NCBI RefSeq assembly: GCF_014839805.1
Contig: NC_051123.1
Span: forward strand, 5,438,727 to 5,502,726
Origin: Manduca sexta
Lineage: Eukaryota; Arthropoda; Insecta; Lepidoptera; Sphingidae
Length of the DNA stretch: 64,000 nucleotides
Reading direction: 5' to 3'
Shown here: piece by piece, positions 13,110 to 25,604 of the stretch
Numbering within the stretch: the first letter of the stretch is position 1
Layout of the letters: each line of letters starts with the position of its first letter
Position numbers and translations under genes: made by a program
Notes under the pieces: model-generated
Seen by the model: the letters and a program-made list of their open reading frames with translations, nothing else
What the model was told of the DNA's origin: nothing
Databases searched by the model: none

Positions 13110-13428
13110 CTCGAAGCAATTCTACCGCGCTCGGTCACCACACCAAATGCACGCCCATGCACGGGAAGACATTTGTCGTAGCCCTAGGAACACAATTCAG
13201 TGTGTATACCTCGTGGTTGTATGTACACACTGAGGCCTATGTGGACTGGTGCAAATTTTTCTTCCTCCTTTCCGCCCATCCTGAAAGAGGATTCCTGTCT
13301 TTCCCTCCCCGAAATATTCCCTCCCAACTCTCCTTCAGGGCCCTATAGTCCCTAAGGCGAGCGATTTCAATATCCCATTCAAAGATTTTCCCCGATGTTG
13401 ACTGTAGGGACACCTATTAAAAAAAAAA
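13110..13428 (+). mobile_element. Short retroposed element, family C (copy 1)
   Basis: Starts GCAATTCTACCGCGCTCGGT, has a pyrimidine-rich middle (CTTCCTCC, TCCCTCCC) and ends in an A-run (13416-13428). The same sequence is inverted at 28738-29135 and 59938-60260, where clear target duplications are present. Confidence 0.6.
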
Positions 13429-14456
13429 CAAATAGAGCACGAAGCATGAATTAATTGCATGGCACTACCACGTTCCATTTATAGTACCTATAATTATAGA
13501 AATATAATATTATAATTCCGATAAAATCGGTGAAGCGTTGATTTAGTATCATAATAAACTATTATGTTCGAGCGACAAGCTTCAGTTGCATTTAGCTCAA
13601 ATTGCATGTTTCTCATAATAAATGATAAATTCAATGGGCCTAGATCTCTCGTAGAAGAGAGCCCATCTGGATAGTGGATACCAACTACTACTGAAATCTC
13701 TGTTTCTGCCAAGCACTGTTGTGTTAGTTTGAAGGACATTTTATCTAGTATAATTACTAGTAATGTCCGATCGAAGATCGATATTTGGCCGAAGCCGAAA
13801 TTGAAATCGATAATTTAAATACCCGCTCAAACAAATTTAGTAATACGTATTCAAAGAAATATTCTTTAAGTTTGGCTATAAGATGAAGTTATATATTAAC
13901 TGTAATTGATATAAAGAAGATAGTAACATTGCAATTTCTCATAAATTATAACATTTTCAAATAATATGAATTATAACTTTTACCTATTTATTATTTCGTT
14001 CAATTTCGGCGAATATCAGCAAAAGAGCTAAAGGTTTAATTAAAATTTGTTTTTCGGGAGAAGGTGGCAAAGGCCAAATCTTCGGTCGGACATTAATTAC
14101 TTTAATGGGCATTATGAGAAATCTCAAGATAACGAACTGAGACCAAAACCAGAAGATTTGTTTTACAAAGTTCGAGTGGTATTTTTCATATTAAACATAA
14201 ATGGGCAGGCATGTCGTTTACCATCAGGGAAGCGGCTTATATATTTCGTCATTTTAAAATAGCTTACGTGATGGGTTCAATCCTCGTACTTGGAAGCTAT
14301 TACAGCCTCGTAACTTAACACTGTTGTATTCTGAATATAAATGTGTTATTGTTTCAAGATTCAAGGATGTTTAAAATTCTAACATGCTAAGTAACTGTGG
14401 TGTTACGATTTTTTCGTCTTATCCTTTTCGTATTTGGCGTATAAATATATCTAATA

Positions 14457-14620
14457 CTAGCGTTTGATCGCGGCTTTGCTCGCGTGAGTGAGTCTTTCGG
14501 TATAAAAGTCCCACCATATATCTTCCCGGATGTCAAACTATCTCCATACTAAATTTCATTGAAATCTGTTGGGTAGTTTTTGAGTTTATCGCGTTCAGAC
14601 AGGTAGACAAATACGGCAAG
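14457..14620 (-). mobile_element. Helitron-like 3' end
   Basis: CTAG at 14457-14460 followed by CGTTTGATCGCGGCTTTGC and a block ending in CAGACAGGTAGACA. Same layout as the copies at 7676 and 25246. Confidence 0.5.
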
Positions 14621-16245
14621 GACTTTCTTTCAATACTTATGTGTATATTTTCTAGAACTGTTTAACTATTCCGTCATATATGAATGTTGCGTAACTTTAC
14701 CTACACCATTTAAGCGGCTCACGCTACGGAAGCTCTCAAAAGGAATAAATTTTCCCCGTTATGCAACATTTTTCAGTGATGCTCTACTCCTATTAATCAT
14801 AGCGTGATATTATAAGTACCTACTTATAAGTAGCCTATGGACTACCTCGATAAATGAGCTATCCAACAATGATTTTTTTTTACTTCGAACCAGTAGAGCC
14901 TTTATCATTAATAATAATAGTATAGATAGATACTTAGATTTTATTATTATAATTTATTATTTCTCCGGGATAATATTTTCTTGATATATAAAATACCTTA
15001 CAGCAATCAGGAGAAATGTTAGTGAAATAATTTTTAAAATCGGTTCAGTAGTTTCAGATATTAGCCCGAAACCGTGACCTAAATTAACATACCTAGTTAT
15101 TATAAACTAGCAGGCTTTTATTCTAATGTTTTTCACTTGAACGAATTCATATTAATTTGCGGATTACCTCTATAGTTCGTTATTTTGAGAAATTTTCTAT
15201 AATAAAGAATAAGTGGAAAGTGCTGTTATTTGTCCATCACAATTTAATCAACGAAACCTCTTTATCCTGCCTATGCCCTATTGTCATCTTTCTAATATTG
15301 TACCTACCTTAGAACAATGACAAGCTTGTTCTGTGGTACCTACAAAGACATTCAACCTCCGCTTGTCAGTTCTCAGCATTCAACAGTAAATAATTAGAAC
15401 TCTTTGAGTAGTGACTAGTGAGTACATACCATGGAGTTAATGTACATACCTAAAGATATATCTTTCTGGTTTCTGCTTCGATAAAAATAGCCCGATAATA
15501 CATTAAACGACAAAGCGCGAGTATATGAGCGGCGACGCGCACAGAATACAGATGCGTACGCTTACAACGTAGTACATATATTTATTTATGTCGTGTTAAA
15601 TATTTTATTTTATTGTAAAACTAATATTTAATAAGCAAAAATATCATTAATTATACAAATCATATCGAGCATCATAATAAAAATAAAAATTATTACGATT
15701 TTCTTAGTGAAATGAAACGCTGCAGCGGTAGTTATGGCCTAGTTTAAACGTCAATTTGAAATTTAAAAAGTTTGAATACGAACGTCTGGCTAGTAAACAT
15801 TATTGTATATTTCAAGATATTTCGAAGATACTTGTAAAAAGAATACACTAAAACATAATACAATTATATGTAAAAGGTAATTACTATTGAATTTACTTTT
15901 AATTTCCTTCGATAAGTTTTGTACAACAATATTTCGATGACTCATGATAACTGTTATAAACTGCACCTATTTGTCCTAAATAAAGCGATTTAAGACATTA
16001 TAATCTTAAATAATGAATTAAAATTACGTTTCAATTGATTTAACTACTTTCTAGCTGTCAATAAACTTTTGAACGTTGTGTAAATATAAGTTAAGAAGAG
16101 AAATAGTTGAGTAAATGATAAGTACACCGTTGTTTCCAATCTAACGCTCTAATACTGTTTATACTTTTTGACTATTTTCAAACCAAATTCAAAAAAGTGT
16201 ATCGTGTTCCTTTTTCAATTTTGCATAATACTACATATTCCTCAG

Positions 16246-18852
16246 ATGCCTTCAGTGTACACATTCTCGCGCAGTGACAACGAGATTCTCCAGGAATTGT
16301 TGAGGGTATTCAGCTCTGCGCGTGGGACTGCTCGTGAGCAATGGTCCATACAGGCAGAGTTACTGGTGGAGCCTGTAGGATGGGATGCTTTGTGGAAACT
16401 GTCTAAGGAGTTTTGTAAAAAGTTTGGTAAGTATGTAATTTTTGTAAAATAGTAAAATTACTGAAGAAATATTATAATAAGCATTTGCCTCTAAACAATA
16501 CTGTTACGTTTTGTATATGCTTGATGTTTCTGTATCTCCATAATTATAAGTTCTAGCTGCAATGTTATTCCTTAATTATGTACACAGTATTTGCAAATTA
16601 CCACTCATTTACTATTTCAATATAATTGTAACTTAGCAAATTGTATTGTTCATTCTATACATTAAAACCACCTATAATTACTCTTAAAATGTTTATTGTC
16701 TAATCTAAATTACAGAAGTGAGATTCCCATGCATAGCATATGTAACGGTAACCTCTGTGGACTTTGAAAACCTGTCAGCATGTGTTGATGTATTAAGTGT
16801 TCAACATGAAGCTGTGTCGTTGCCAGAATCAGTAGTAGATGTCCCCCTGATAGAGTTATGGCCAACTACAAATCAACGGGAGCAGTGTATTAACGCTGCT
16901 ACAACTGCTGAGTTTATTGATTTGTTGAGGTAAGTTGAAGAGTTGACCAATGGTACTCAATAATGTCTTATTATGATTTATTAGTAATTCTACTAAGCAT
17001 TTAGTTATTTTTTTATTTTTGGGCACCACTGCAGTTATTATATGCATTCTGTGTTAATACCAAACTAATCATGCAGTTGAAATGATGATCAAGTACAACA
17101 CAATCATTTTATTATTGATAATAAATTTTTCTTTTTCATAACTAATTAGAGATGATTATGAAACATTGTTTCCTTATAAAAAGCATCATACAATGAGCTT
17201 CAAAATACACCACCTATGATAGACTAGGTTGCTTTAAGTCATAAAAATATTATTCCTCTACAGATTCTACTATGAGAACATATGGATGCCATGGGACGAT
17301 CAAGATGATAAAGTACTTCTACCGAACACCATTGAGGATCGGATGACACTGTGGTGTGATCTACACAACGGTACAATACCAAACAGTGTGCTGCAGACCA
17401 TCACTCGAATCCGGAATAGTGCTATCAATGCTCATGGTAAACTACAGGAGCTGGACTCCTCACTGTGTGAAGGGGATCTTGCTAATGATGATGGTATGTT
17501 ATTCATATTGATACTAATGGTATAATAACTGGCATACAACTTGAGCACACTACTGCATGGAAGTTTTTAGTGGAGCTACACTTATGTACAAAATCCTCCA
17601 CCTTGTGGTAGTGTGCTCAAGTTGTTTACCAACTATTTTATTTTATTCAGTTTGTAGCTGTTGTATATGATAGTGATAAATTAAGCTTTTATAGTAGCTT
17701 TTTGCAGTAATTCCCTGCCTACCTGAGCCCAGAACCTAGAATTGAGCAACACACTTAGGAGGAGTAAACTCAAAATGAACTGACCATAATATGCTAAAGG
17801 CATACTATGTTTAATTTTGAAAAAAAAACATTAAGTTTATTGGAACTCCACACTAATGCATGCAGTCAAAGACTTATGTTTCACATTTCAGACTCTCTTC
17901 TACCTGCAAACTACATATCCTCATGTGCCGAGATGAATGCCCGACTGGACGGACTGATGTCACAATGGACTTTGTATGAAAATCCTCTCATTAGGGAACA
18001 GTACTTGGCTAAGGCCCGGAATAAACTACAGAAAAAGAAGAGTAGGAGAAATGTAAGTAAGATACGTTATTTGTCCTCTTACACCCTTCACACACATGTT
18101 GTGAAATTATTTTATAGTTAATTAGAGAATTATAGACTCCTATCACATCATGGGTTGGAATACACACGAGGGTAAAGTGGGTGCACCAGATGCTTCTCTG
18201 CTTATTCCTTCGGGGATGAAAGACGTATGTGTGTGTCGGAATGACAAGTGCAAGGAGTGATATTGCTGAAACGATGCCGCATCGTGTGTGAATATGTTTC
18301 GAAGTGGAAGTGCCTGTAAGCTCTTGTAGAGCTTTCGGAATACGCGACGTTTACGATAAAAGTTTTTTACGATACGTGTTGTGAGGCCCTTAGATGAAAT
18401 CTCAATAGTTGGTTTTCAGTAATTAGGTATTTTATTTTTTGGCCGACTTACCATTTCAAAAAAAAAACATATGGATAAGTTATTACCAAAACATACAACA
18501 TATACAAACAAACAAACATACAATATACATTTCTCCTTTGCCAGTCCTCTCAGAGTGTCCATTACAGTTGTCCTAATATTTCATATCATGCAATTTTACA
18601 GGTAGTAGCTCTCTGGCAAGGCGGCACAGCATTCGAATTCGATGAGATATCGAAATTCCTTTGCTCTCGATTGACAAACGAACACACATTGACCGTCATG
18701 GTGTCTTCAGAGGATGCTTTAACCATGGACCCTGAAGAAGTGGTGGTGTGCAGCAAGCATTACGATATACCAGAGATGCCGTTGTCGCAAATATCTATTT
18801 GCAGTTATAAAGGTATATGTATAATATGTATATATAGATCTACAGCTGTATG

Positions 18853-18902
<50 letters not shown>

Positions 18903-21900
18903 ACAGCTATATGTATAATATGTGTATATATATCTACAGCTTTATGTGTAATATGTATTCAGCCATATATTTGCGTGTTTAGTGTCGTAAAGCTACAGTG
19001 AGTGGACATACATGCGATTATATTTGGTAACTTTAGATCGAATTAGAAGCTCACCGACCACATTATCAAAACTGCTCAAATATTTGAAAACCTGAAACAT
19101 TTTCTCCTATCTCGAAATTAAAACTTAAACCATTTTTCGTTCTCACGTAATTCCTACACATTGATGTATAAGAATTAAATATGTTCTCTCCACTCTCGCT
19201 TCAGGCGCGACGCTCCGAGCGTCCGACATGCGGTCGTGCCTGCTCATGCTGAGCGAGGAGTGCCGCGTGAGGGACGTGACGCTGCACTGCGCGCTCGTGA
19301 ACACGGTGGTGGTGATGCGCGCCGGCACGCTGCATCTCAACAACTGCGCGCTTCTAGACGATTCCACTAACTCGCAGGTGAAAATAATTCAATTAAAATT
19401 ACCCTGTAAAGTTAGAGATTTAAATTTTACTTGTTACTAATATAAATGCGACACCTAGTGCCTAATAAAAATTGAGAATAAAATTTCTTTAGACGCAAAA
19501 ATGAAATCCAATTTTTTTTGTGTTTACGGCTTATATTGTTTCTTATTACCCTAACGTGCGTATGCGCATGTGTATTGTTCGCTCGTAAAAATGTGCGTAT
19601 ATAATTAAATAATGTCTTTTACTCAACTTATATCTAGCTCATTAAAAAAACTATGCTTGTTATTACCATTTTCTATATTTATTGTAGTATATATATATTT
19701 TTTATATATTTTCAGAGCGACTTCGCGCAAGGTGTGGTGGCGATGGCTGGAGCGAAGATTCTCATGGAAGGCTGCACTTTGGATAACTTTTATTCTGGCA
19801 TCGTTGTACATAAAGGAGCACAGGTATAGTTAAATATATATATTTTTTAATCTATACTATTATATAAAGCTGAAGAGTTTGTTTGTTTGTTTGAACGCGC
19901 TAATCTCAGGAACTACCGGTCCAAACTGAAAAATTCTTCTTGCGTTGGATAGCCCTTTGTTCGTGGAGTGCTATAGGCTATATATCATCACGCTATAACC
20001 AATAGGAGCGGAGCAGTAATGGCTAATCTCGGGAACTACCGGTCCAAACTGAAAAATTCTTTTTGCGTTGGATAGCCCTTTGTTCGTGGAGTGCTATAGG
20101 CTATATATCATCACGCTATACCCAATAGGAGCGGAGAAGTAATGACTAATCTCAGGAACTACCGATTCGAACTGAAAAATTCTTTTTGTGTTGAATAGTC
20201 CTTTGTTTGTGGAGTGCTCAAACGTTATATATCATCAGGCTATACCCAATAGGAGCGGAGCAGTAATGGCTAATCTCAGGAACTACCGATTCGAACTGAA
20301 AAATTCTTTTTGTGTTGAATAGTCCTTTGTTTGTGGAGTGCTCAAAGTTATATATCATCACGCTATGACCAATAGGAGCGGAGCAGTAATGGCTAATCTC
20401 AGGAACTACCGGTTTGAACTGAAAAATTCGTTCTGTGTTGCATAGCTCTTTATTTGTGGAGCGCTATAGGCTGTATTTCATCACGCTATGACCAATAGGA
20501 GCGGAGCAGTAATGAAACATGTTGCAAAAACGGGGACAATTTATTAGTTTTGAGAGCTTCCGTTGCGTGCGCTGCGTAAACGGTTAAAGTTATACAACAA
20601 TGATGTATGACGGGATTGTTCCTCTTAAACCGCCTTATTACAAAACGAAGTCTAACTATAGTACCGGGTTTAGTACCAGGTTTAAACTATGGATTAAGAA
20701 AAATGGTATTACAAAACCGAGTTTATCTCTAGTCCGAGGACTATCTGTGGTACTAAAGTTAAACCGCCGTGACCCCTAGTTTAACTCCAGTACTAACCTC
20801 GAAACATTAAATTTCAAAGTTGATAATTGTGTTTAGAGAACCAAATATAAACTAAAATAGAAAATATGGAAATAAATTTGATTGATTTAATGGATTTAGA
20901 AGATTTAAAAATGTTAGGAACAAATCTGCGGTTCAATAGACCCGGTAGTTTTTGTTAGTTAGTGAGTCGTTTAGTCTTACAAATATAGGTACATTTTACA
21001 TAAGTCATGGTAACTAAACATTCATTACAAAAACAGCAAAATTTACTCACTTATTTGTTAAATTTTTCCATTCTTTCCATCTTAACATATTGGTACTCGT
21101 CTTGGTTGATTTATTATCTAATATGTAAACCGACTCGGAAATAAGTTAACGTAGTATTGCTTGGATTAAGAAGGAAATTTGTACTAATTGAATAACATTT
21201 TAATTTATTACACTGCTCATAACCAAGATGATTGCTTTTACTAACCTTTTCTTCAAAAGTCCAATATTCGCCTCGTTTGTTTTGATTTATTGCTCCATTT
21301 TTATTGGTATAACTAAAATATACGTAACGTACGTGATTCCACAACAAAAACAATTACACTTGTGATGCTGTTGTCGTGCCTAAATTGTTTTAGAAGAACA
21401 ACGTTCCTTTATGTTACTTGAAGTGCTATTAATCAAAATCATAAATAAACCGTAATGTAAACATTTTGATAATGTTCAAATATGCGCGCCGCACACTTCA
21501 TTCCATTGTACGCTAGCTTAAAAGTCAACAGTGAATTAAAGCAAAACCAAGCCATTTTAAATTATTCAGCTTTAAGATATATTTAAATATCAAAATAGTA
21601 TATATTTAGCATCATCATCATTATCTAAATCACATTTTATTAAACATTTTGCCCTTCGTTTTATACATACTTGTGTTAAAAGGAACGGTGCGTCAAACGC
21701 GGAGTGAATGAATCAAAGGATTACGGTAATTTTTTGCTTATACTCTGTGGATACTAATTAAATCAGGGACTATCTTCGGTACTAGATAATCCTCGGTTGG
21801 TCTTGGATTTATAATAAGAATGAATTTTAGTCCGAGTACTAACTTTAATACCGTAACAAACCTAGACTTTTTAGTCTTGGTTTAAACCCAGTACTAACCT

Positions 21901-23625
21901 ATCTTTTTGTAATAAGGCGGAAAAAGTTTCAAAAAATATATTATAAAACAAAGTCCCCCACTGCATCTGTATGCCTGAACGTGTTAAAATCAAAAACTAC
22001 CCAACGTATTAAGATGAAATTTGGTATGGAGACAGTTTGAGACCCTGGGAAGAACATAGGCTCCCGGGAAACTACCACTTTTATAACGGAAAACTTTAGC
22101 CTGAAAAACTTTATAACGCGGGCGGAGCCGCAGGCAAAAACTAGTAATTTATATTTTGCTTTTAAAACTTAGCCGATTATTGATCGGCTAAGTTTTAATC
22201 TGTAAAGTTCGCGCACGAGCTTCTATTAATCTTATGGAATGTTGACGTAATGATTTAATGAAGTAATTTTGTCGATATTATGTTATCGATGTAGATGTTT
22301 ATTTTATATGTCGGCGCCTGACCTTATCTACATTAATACGTAAAATCAATAATATCATTGCATTAAATCACTAAGTCAACATCCCGTAAGATTTCTAGGA
22401 GCTTACGCGCGGTTTGTACAATGATTTTTTCTTTATACAATTAACCCTTATTACTTTAGGTGGAATTACGCGATTGTATAATAAAAAGATGCGGCGTCGG
22501 CATTCAGATGTACTCCGGGTCCCACGTAGAGCTCAACGGCACGATAATAATGGACTGCACGGAACACAGCATACGATGCGAAGTCGATTCAGGAGCCATG
22601 GTGAAGCAAGCCGAGTGAGTACAATTTAAAGCTAGGTTTAGACTAGCAAGTTCTCGCAGCAATATATTACGCTATTCCCAAAAACATTGAGATGCGTGGT
22701 GTTAATATTTCAATAATTCTGTACACATCTGACTAGACCGCAATACTTGCGAAAATAATATTTGCAGAAGTAGGCTTGCCGTTACTGCTAACTAATCTAA
22801 GCCCCGCTTACCGATTAATTTGCCATAAAAACTTCAGGTCCTCGGTAAGCACTAAGCACTTTTTTATACGTGGACGGTGACTCTAGTGAGTACAAATTCA
22901 TCAGAGTTACAATAGAAAGACTTCGAGTGAGGGGTCGGACTTTTATTTAAAACGGTTACGGCATAATCACTCCACTGCATTTGATGGTGAGTGGAGTGGC
23001 ATACATAGAGTATTGTTTGACTAGAGATGATTATTCCTCGCCAGTCGACACAATTATGCCGGTCTGTGTAAAACCGTATATACACTGGCTGATCCCGGAA
23101 CGCGATACACTTATGGGCCACTATGACGGGTTTTAAATCTTGTGTAGGGTGACCGTTATCCGGGCAAAAACAAATACAATCTTCCTCTTTTGGGGGTTCG
23201 AGGTAGCGGAACCTTGCTCCCCGACATCCTACTACATAAAATCCAACCATAATATTTTTTGTAAAATTTATTGTGATAATATATTTTAACCTTTGTAGAA
23301 TGTTACGAAGACAATAAATAAGTCTTGCTTATAAAAAATTCTCAAAATTATACTTAGTTAAAACACAAATTTACTCGATCAGCTGTAAGTGAAATCTGCA
23401 ATCTTGACTCTTAATAAGGTTCAAACTAGGAACCAGTGATGTTATTGAAAGCCATTTAAGCAATTCTTAACTACCTTTTAACGCTAAAACAAGTTTATAA
23501 GTAAGACTGATAATTTGTAACTTTTGTTTTTCAGAGTGGAAGGTCTACAAGTGATGGCGAATTGCAAAATCGGGTCGGGCAATCTCCAAAAAGAAGTGTT
23601 GATTGTTGAACAAGATTCTATTTGA
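16246..23625 (+). CDS. nesd: Nessun dorma / SHC SH2-binding protein 1 (SHCBP1) homolog, 9 exons
   Basis: Exons: 16246-16426, 16716-16929, 17264-17493, 17892-18052, 18602-18812, 19205-19377, 19716-19823, 22460-22614 and 23535-23625. All have GT-AG junctions and keep one frame to a TGA, giving 507 residues. The N-terminal half (1-260) is helical, with WDDQDDKVLLPNTIEDR around residue 136. From about residue 263 the protein becomes short beta-strands with buried small residues (AKILMEGCTLDNFYSGIVV, GVGIQMYSGSHVEL), typical of the right-handed parallel beta-helix (PbH1) domain of SHCBP1. Known family role: Drosophila Nessun dorma binds the centralspindlin kinesin Pavarotti and is needed for cytokinesis in male meiosis; mammalian SHCBP1 binds the Shc SH2 domain and centralspindlin. 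The start MPSVYTF directly follows an AG that looks like a splice acceptor, so a 5' non-coding exon is likely. Introns 5, 7 and 8 carry repeats. Confidence 0.88.
18140..18235 (+). mobile_element. tRNA-derived SINE, family B (3' fragment)
   Basis: Contains CTATCACATCATGGG and CTTATTCCTTCGGGGATGAA, matching the 3' half of the fuller copies at 34046 and 59240. It lies in intron 4 of the Nessun dorma gene. Confidence 0.5.
18857..18900. repeat. (AT)n microsatellite
   Basis: Uninterrupted AT dinucleotides, with imperfect copies of a CTACAGCTxTATGTATAATATG unit on both sides (18840-18960). It starts 44 bases after the donor of exon 5 of the Nessun dorma gene. Confidence 0.9.
19901..20516 (+). repeat. 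Five tandem copies of a ~123-bp unit inside the Helitron
   Basis: Copies start TAATCTC at 19901, 20024, 20147, 20271 and 20394, giving periods of 123, 123, 124 and 123. Each unit runs to CCAATAGGAGCGGAGCAGTA. Copies 3 and 4 share variants (CTCAAA, TTGAATAGTC), which suggests stepwise duplication. Confidence 0.9.
20630..21920. mobile_element. DNA transposon with 17-bp terminal inverted repeats, nested in the Helitron (Harbinger-like?)
   Basis: Ends are CCGCCTTATTACAAAA and its inverse TTTTGTAATAAGGCGG. Subterminal regions share GTACTAAC / TAGTACC motifs in inverted order. Flanks are A-rich, so the target duplication cannot be read safely. Inside, a short plus-strand frame starts at 20868 (MEINLIDLMDLEDLKML) and a minus-strand frame contains KRGEYWTFEEK before a GT. 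The second resembles the start of Myb/SANT-like accessory proteins of Harbinger transposons, but this is weak. Confidence 0.65.
22162..22198. repeat. Perfect 16-bp hairpin
   Basis: Arms AAAACTTAGCCGAT and ATCGGCTAAGTTTT, extended by TT/AA, around the loop TATTG. It lies between the Helitron end and the next foldback in intron 7. Confidence 0.8.
22202..22420. mobile_element. Foldback MITE
   Basis: The left part (GTTCGCGCACGAGCTTCTAT, then TGGAATGTTGACGTAATGAT) is repeated inverted at the right (AGTCAACATCCCGTAAGAT, GGAGCTTACGCGCGG). It ends about 40 bases before the acceptor of exon 8 of the Nessun dorma gene. Confidence 0.65.
22935..23180 (+). repeat. Interspersed repeat family D (copy 1)
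   Basis: Blocks GATGGTGAGTGGAGTGGC, CCGTATATACACTGGCTGA and GGAACGCGA are shared with copies at 38650-38815, 49975-50105 and 54090-54330. The element class is unknown. It lies in intron 8 of the Nessun dorma gene. Confidence 0.5.
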
Positions 23626-23854
23626 ATACCTCTGATATTAACAAAGATTAAATATATTAATTTTATTGTAATTTAGTTATTAGTGTCCATTTTATTTATG
23701 CAAATCTTAAAATGTAATGTCAATTTAAAGATCCTTAGTGATTCAATTATAAGATTACAATACTTCATATTGAGTTAGGGTTCTTTATGAATGGTTACTT
23801 AATAAGTCTCTTAATTGTTATTGGAAATTAGATTTGAATGTTCGTGCCTGTAAG

Positions 23855-23860
23855 AATAAA
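23855..23860 (+). terminator. Candidate polyadenylation signal AATAAA for the Nessun dorma gene
   Basis: The first canonical AATAAA after the stop, 230 bases downstream, with T-rich sequence following. An ATTAAA at 23647-23652 is a nearer, weaker alternative. Confidence 0.4.
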
Positions 23861-25245
23861 AAAATGGTGTCAATAATTGTTTACTAACTTCGTACTTGGT
23901 TTATATGGTTATATTATGTTATATTGTTTTAAAATAATAAGTATTAAAATAGTAATGGCCAAATCTTTTGAAAACTGACTATTTTACATCTACAGTTCTA
24001 GTAACTTATTATAGTGTTATTTTCAACAAGACTATTATTTTTCATTTACAACCGTTTTCAATGAACAATCCGAAATCCAATCTTTAATCTGATACCAAGA
24101 AAGAACCTTTGTTCTGATTGGTCAATTTTTGAGATGGATCGAAAAAAGCGAATGGGGTCGTTTATTGAGAATGGCGGTTAGTAACGCAATGTCAAAATGA
24201 TCCTGTATAATAGTGTGTCAGTGTGTTTAAGTTGTCTATAATTTTTATTAAAATAAACTGTAGTATAGTAGTTTTGGTGCCATAAATTGGTTTCACACGA
24301 ATTTAAGTTATGAGCAGCTTTAATTTACTAAGATAATTATAAATTCGTACATGTAATGTTATTATTAAAAAAACTAACATTCCTAATTCAAATGTAGTTT
24401 TTTTTACATCTCCATTGTATGTAGTTGTCAGAAAAGTTTTGGTTTAAAGCCCTACCTACCGCCGTATCAGACAAATGAATGACACTGGGCCCGCGAGGTT
24501 TTTTTTTCGAAATTTGTTCGCCTGACAATGGTCGGCTTATAAAAACACATCGAAATTTCGAATGAGCGCTTTATTCTTGTAAATTAGGTGACCATGCTCA
24601 AGTAAACCCATCAAAGGGATACGAATATCTGAACGGCGAACCAGGTTTGGGGCCCTGATGTATATAAGGTCAAATTACCCGAGTATCGGCTTGTATAGAT
24701 GCTGCGCCTTTAAAGGAGGATCCATCAAGTGCAAGCACTAATAGTAGAGTAACTGTTTTAAAAGTTAAAACAGTTTTATTTTCAAACAAAACCGAATTAA
24801 ACAGTTTCGCTGACAATGTGCAGCGGGTACAGCCAGTGAGAGCCAAACTGACCGGTTTTTACTACTATTGCAGTGAATCATACAGGACATAGGTCAACTG
24901 ATCATATACCTAGTGTTAGCTTACTTCTTATTATTTTATTTCTCTCTGATATAAATGCGGAAGTTTGCGAAAATGTAGAGATGTTTCTGAAAAGAAAACG
25001 CTGAAACAGATAAATGGATTTGAATGAAATTTGACACCCGCGTAGATCATGTCCAGGATTAACATATAGGCTCCTTTTTATCTCGATAATTAGCTTCTTT
25101 GGAACGTTAGACTCATTTTTTTAAATAGATGGCCCTGTCGTACAGTGTTTTTGGTATTTGTGACGGAAAAGGCTTTCCACGCGGGTAGTCGCGAGCACGA
25201 ATTGGTATAATAAAAACTAATGCTAAATTTACTTTTATTTACTAA

Positions 25246-25450
25246 CTAGCTTTTGCTCGAGGCTTCCTCCGCGTGAAGGAGTTTCCCGGGATAAAAATAA
25301 TAATAATACTTAGCCTATAACCTTCCCCGGGTCTTAAACTATCTCCATACCAAATGTCATAAAAACCCGTTAAGTAGATTTTGAGAAAATCGATAACATA
25401 CAGACAGACAGAAAAGGGGACTTTGTTGGACTTTTATAATTTGTATAGAT
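25246..25450 (-). mobile_element. Helitron-like 3' end
   Basis: CTAG at 25246-25249, then CTTTTGCTCGAGGCTTCCTC, TTTCCCGGGATAAAA and a right part with CAGACAGACAGAAAAG and GACTTTGTTGGACTTTTAT. Same subfamily as the copies at 7676 and 14457. Confidence 0.5.
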
Positions 25451-25604
25451 AAAGCTTAAACATATACCTATATTCTAAAGCGATCGTTTACGACATCGCG
25501 TTTCAAGATAGCGTTGAGGGAATAAAATGTCAATGCCCTCTGGGTATCACTGTGATAATGTTTGCATTAAAATAATCAGTATAACGTTAAACTTGATTAA
25601 AATC

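Larger units (their letters stand above)
10819..16245. other. Intergenic region between the divergent P450 and Nessun dorma genes
   Basis: About 5.4 kb with no exon I can support. It should hold the promoters and 5' non-coding exons of both flanking genes. Recognisable contents are dispersed repeats at 12405-12925, 13110-13428 and 14457-14620; the rest is AT-rich with no clear signal. Confidence 0.6.
19851..22144 (+). mobile_element. Non-autonomous Helitron with internal tandem repeats and a nested element
   Basis: Begins TCTATACTATTATATAAAGC after an A and ends GGAGCCGCAGGCAAAAACTAG before a T, fitting A|TC...CTAG|T with a GC-rich 3' hairpin. Removing the insert at 20630-21920 leaves about 1 kb. 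It fills most of intron 7 of the Nessun dorma gene and starts 27 bases after the exon 7 end. Confidence 0.8.

Noticed and set aside
12753..13348. Two adjacent open frames of 110 and 88 residues
   Set aside because: They fall in dispersed repeats present elsewhere in the window, with no conserved protein and no splice context.
19901..20516. Regularly spaced repeats that might suggest a CRISPR array
   Set aside because: Whole 123-bp units are repeated head to tail with no unique spacers, inside a Helitron in an animal intron.
22864..23250. 128-residue minus-strand open frame
   Set aside because: It overlaps a dispersed repeat (family D) in a Nessun dorma intron and shows no protein motif.
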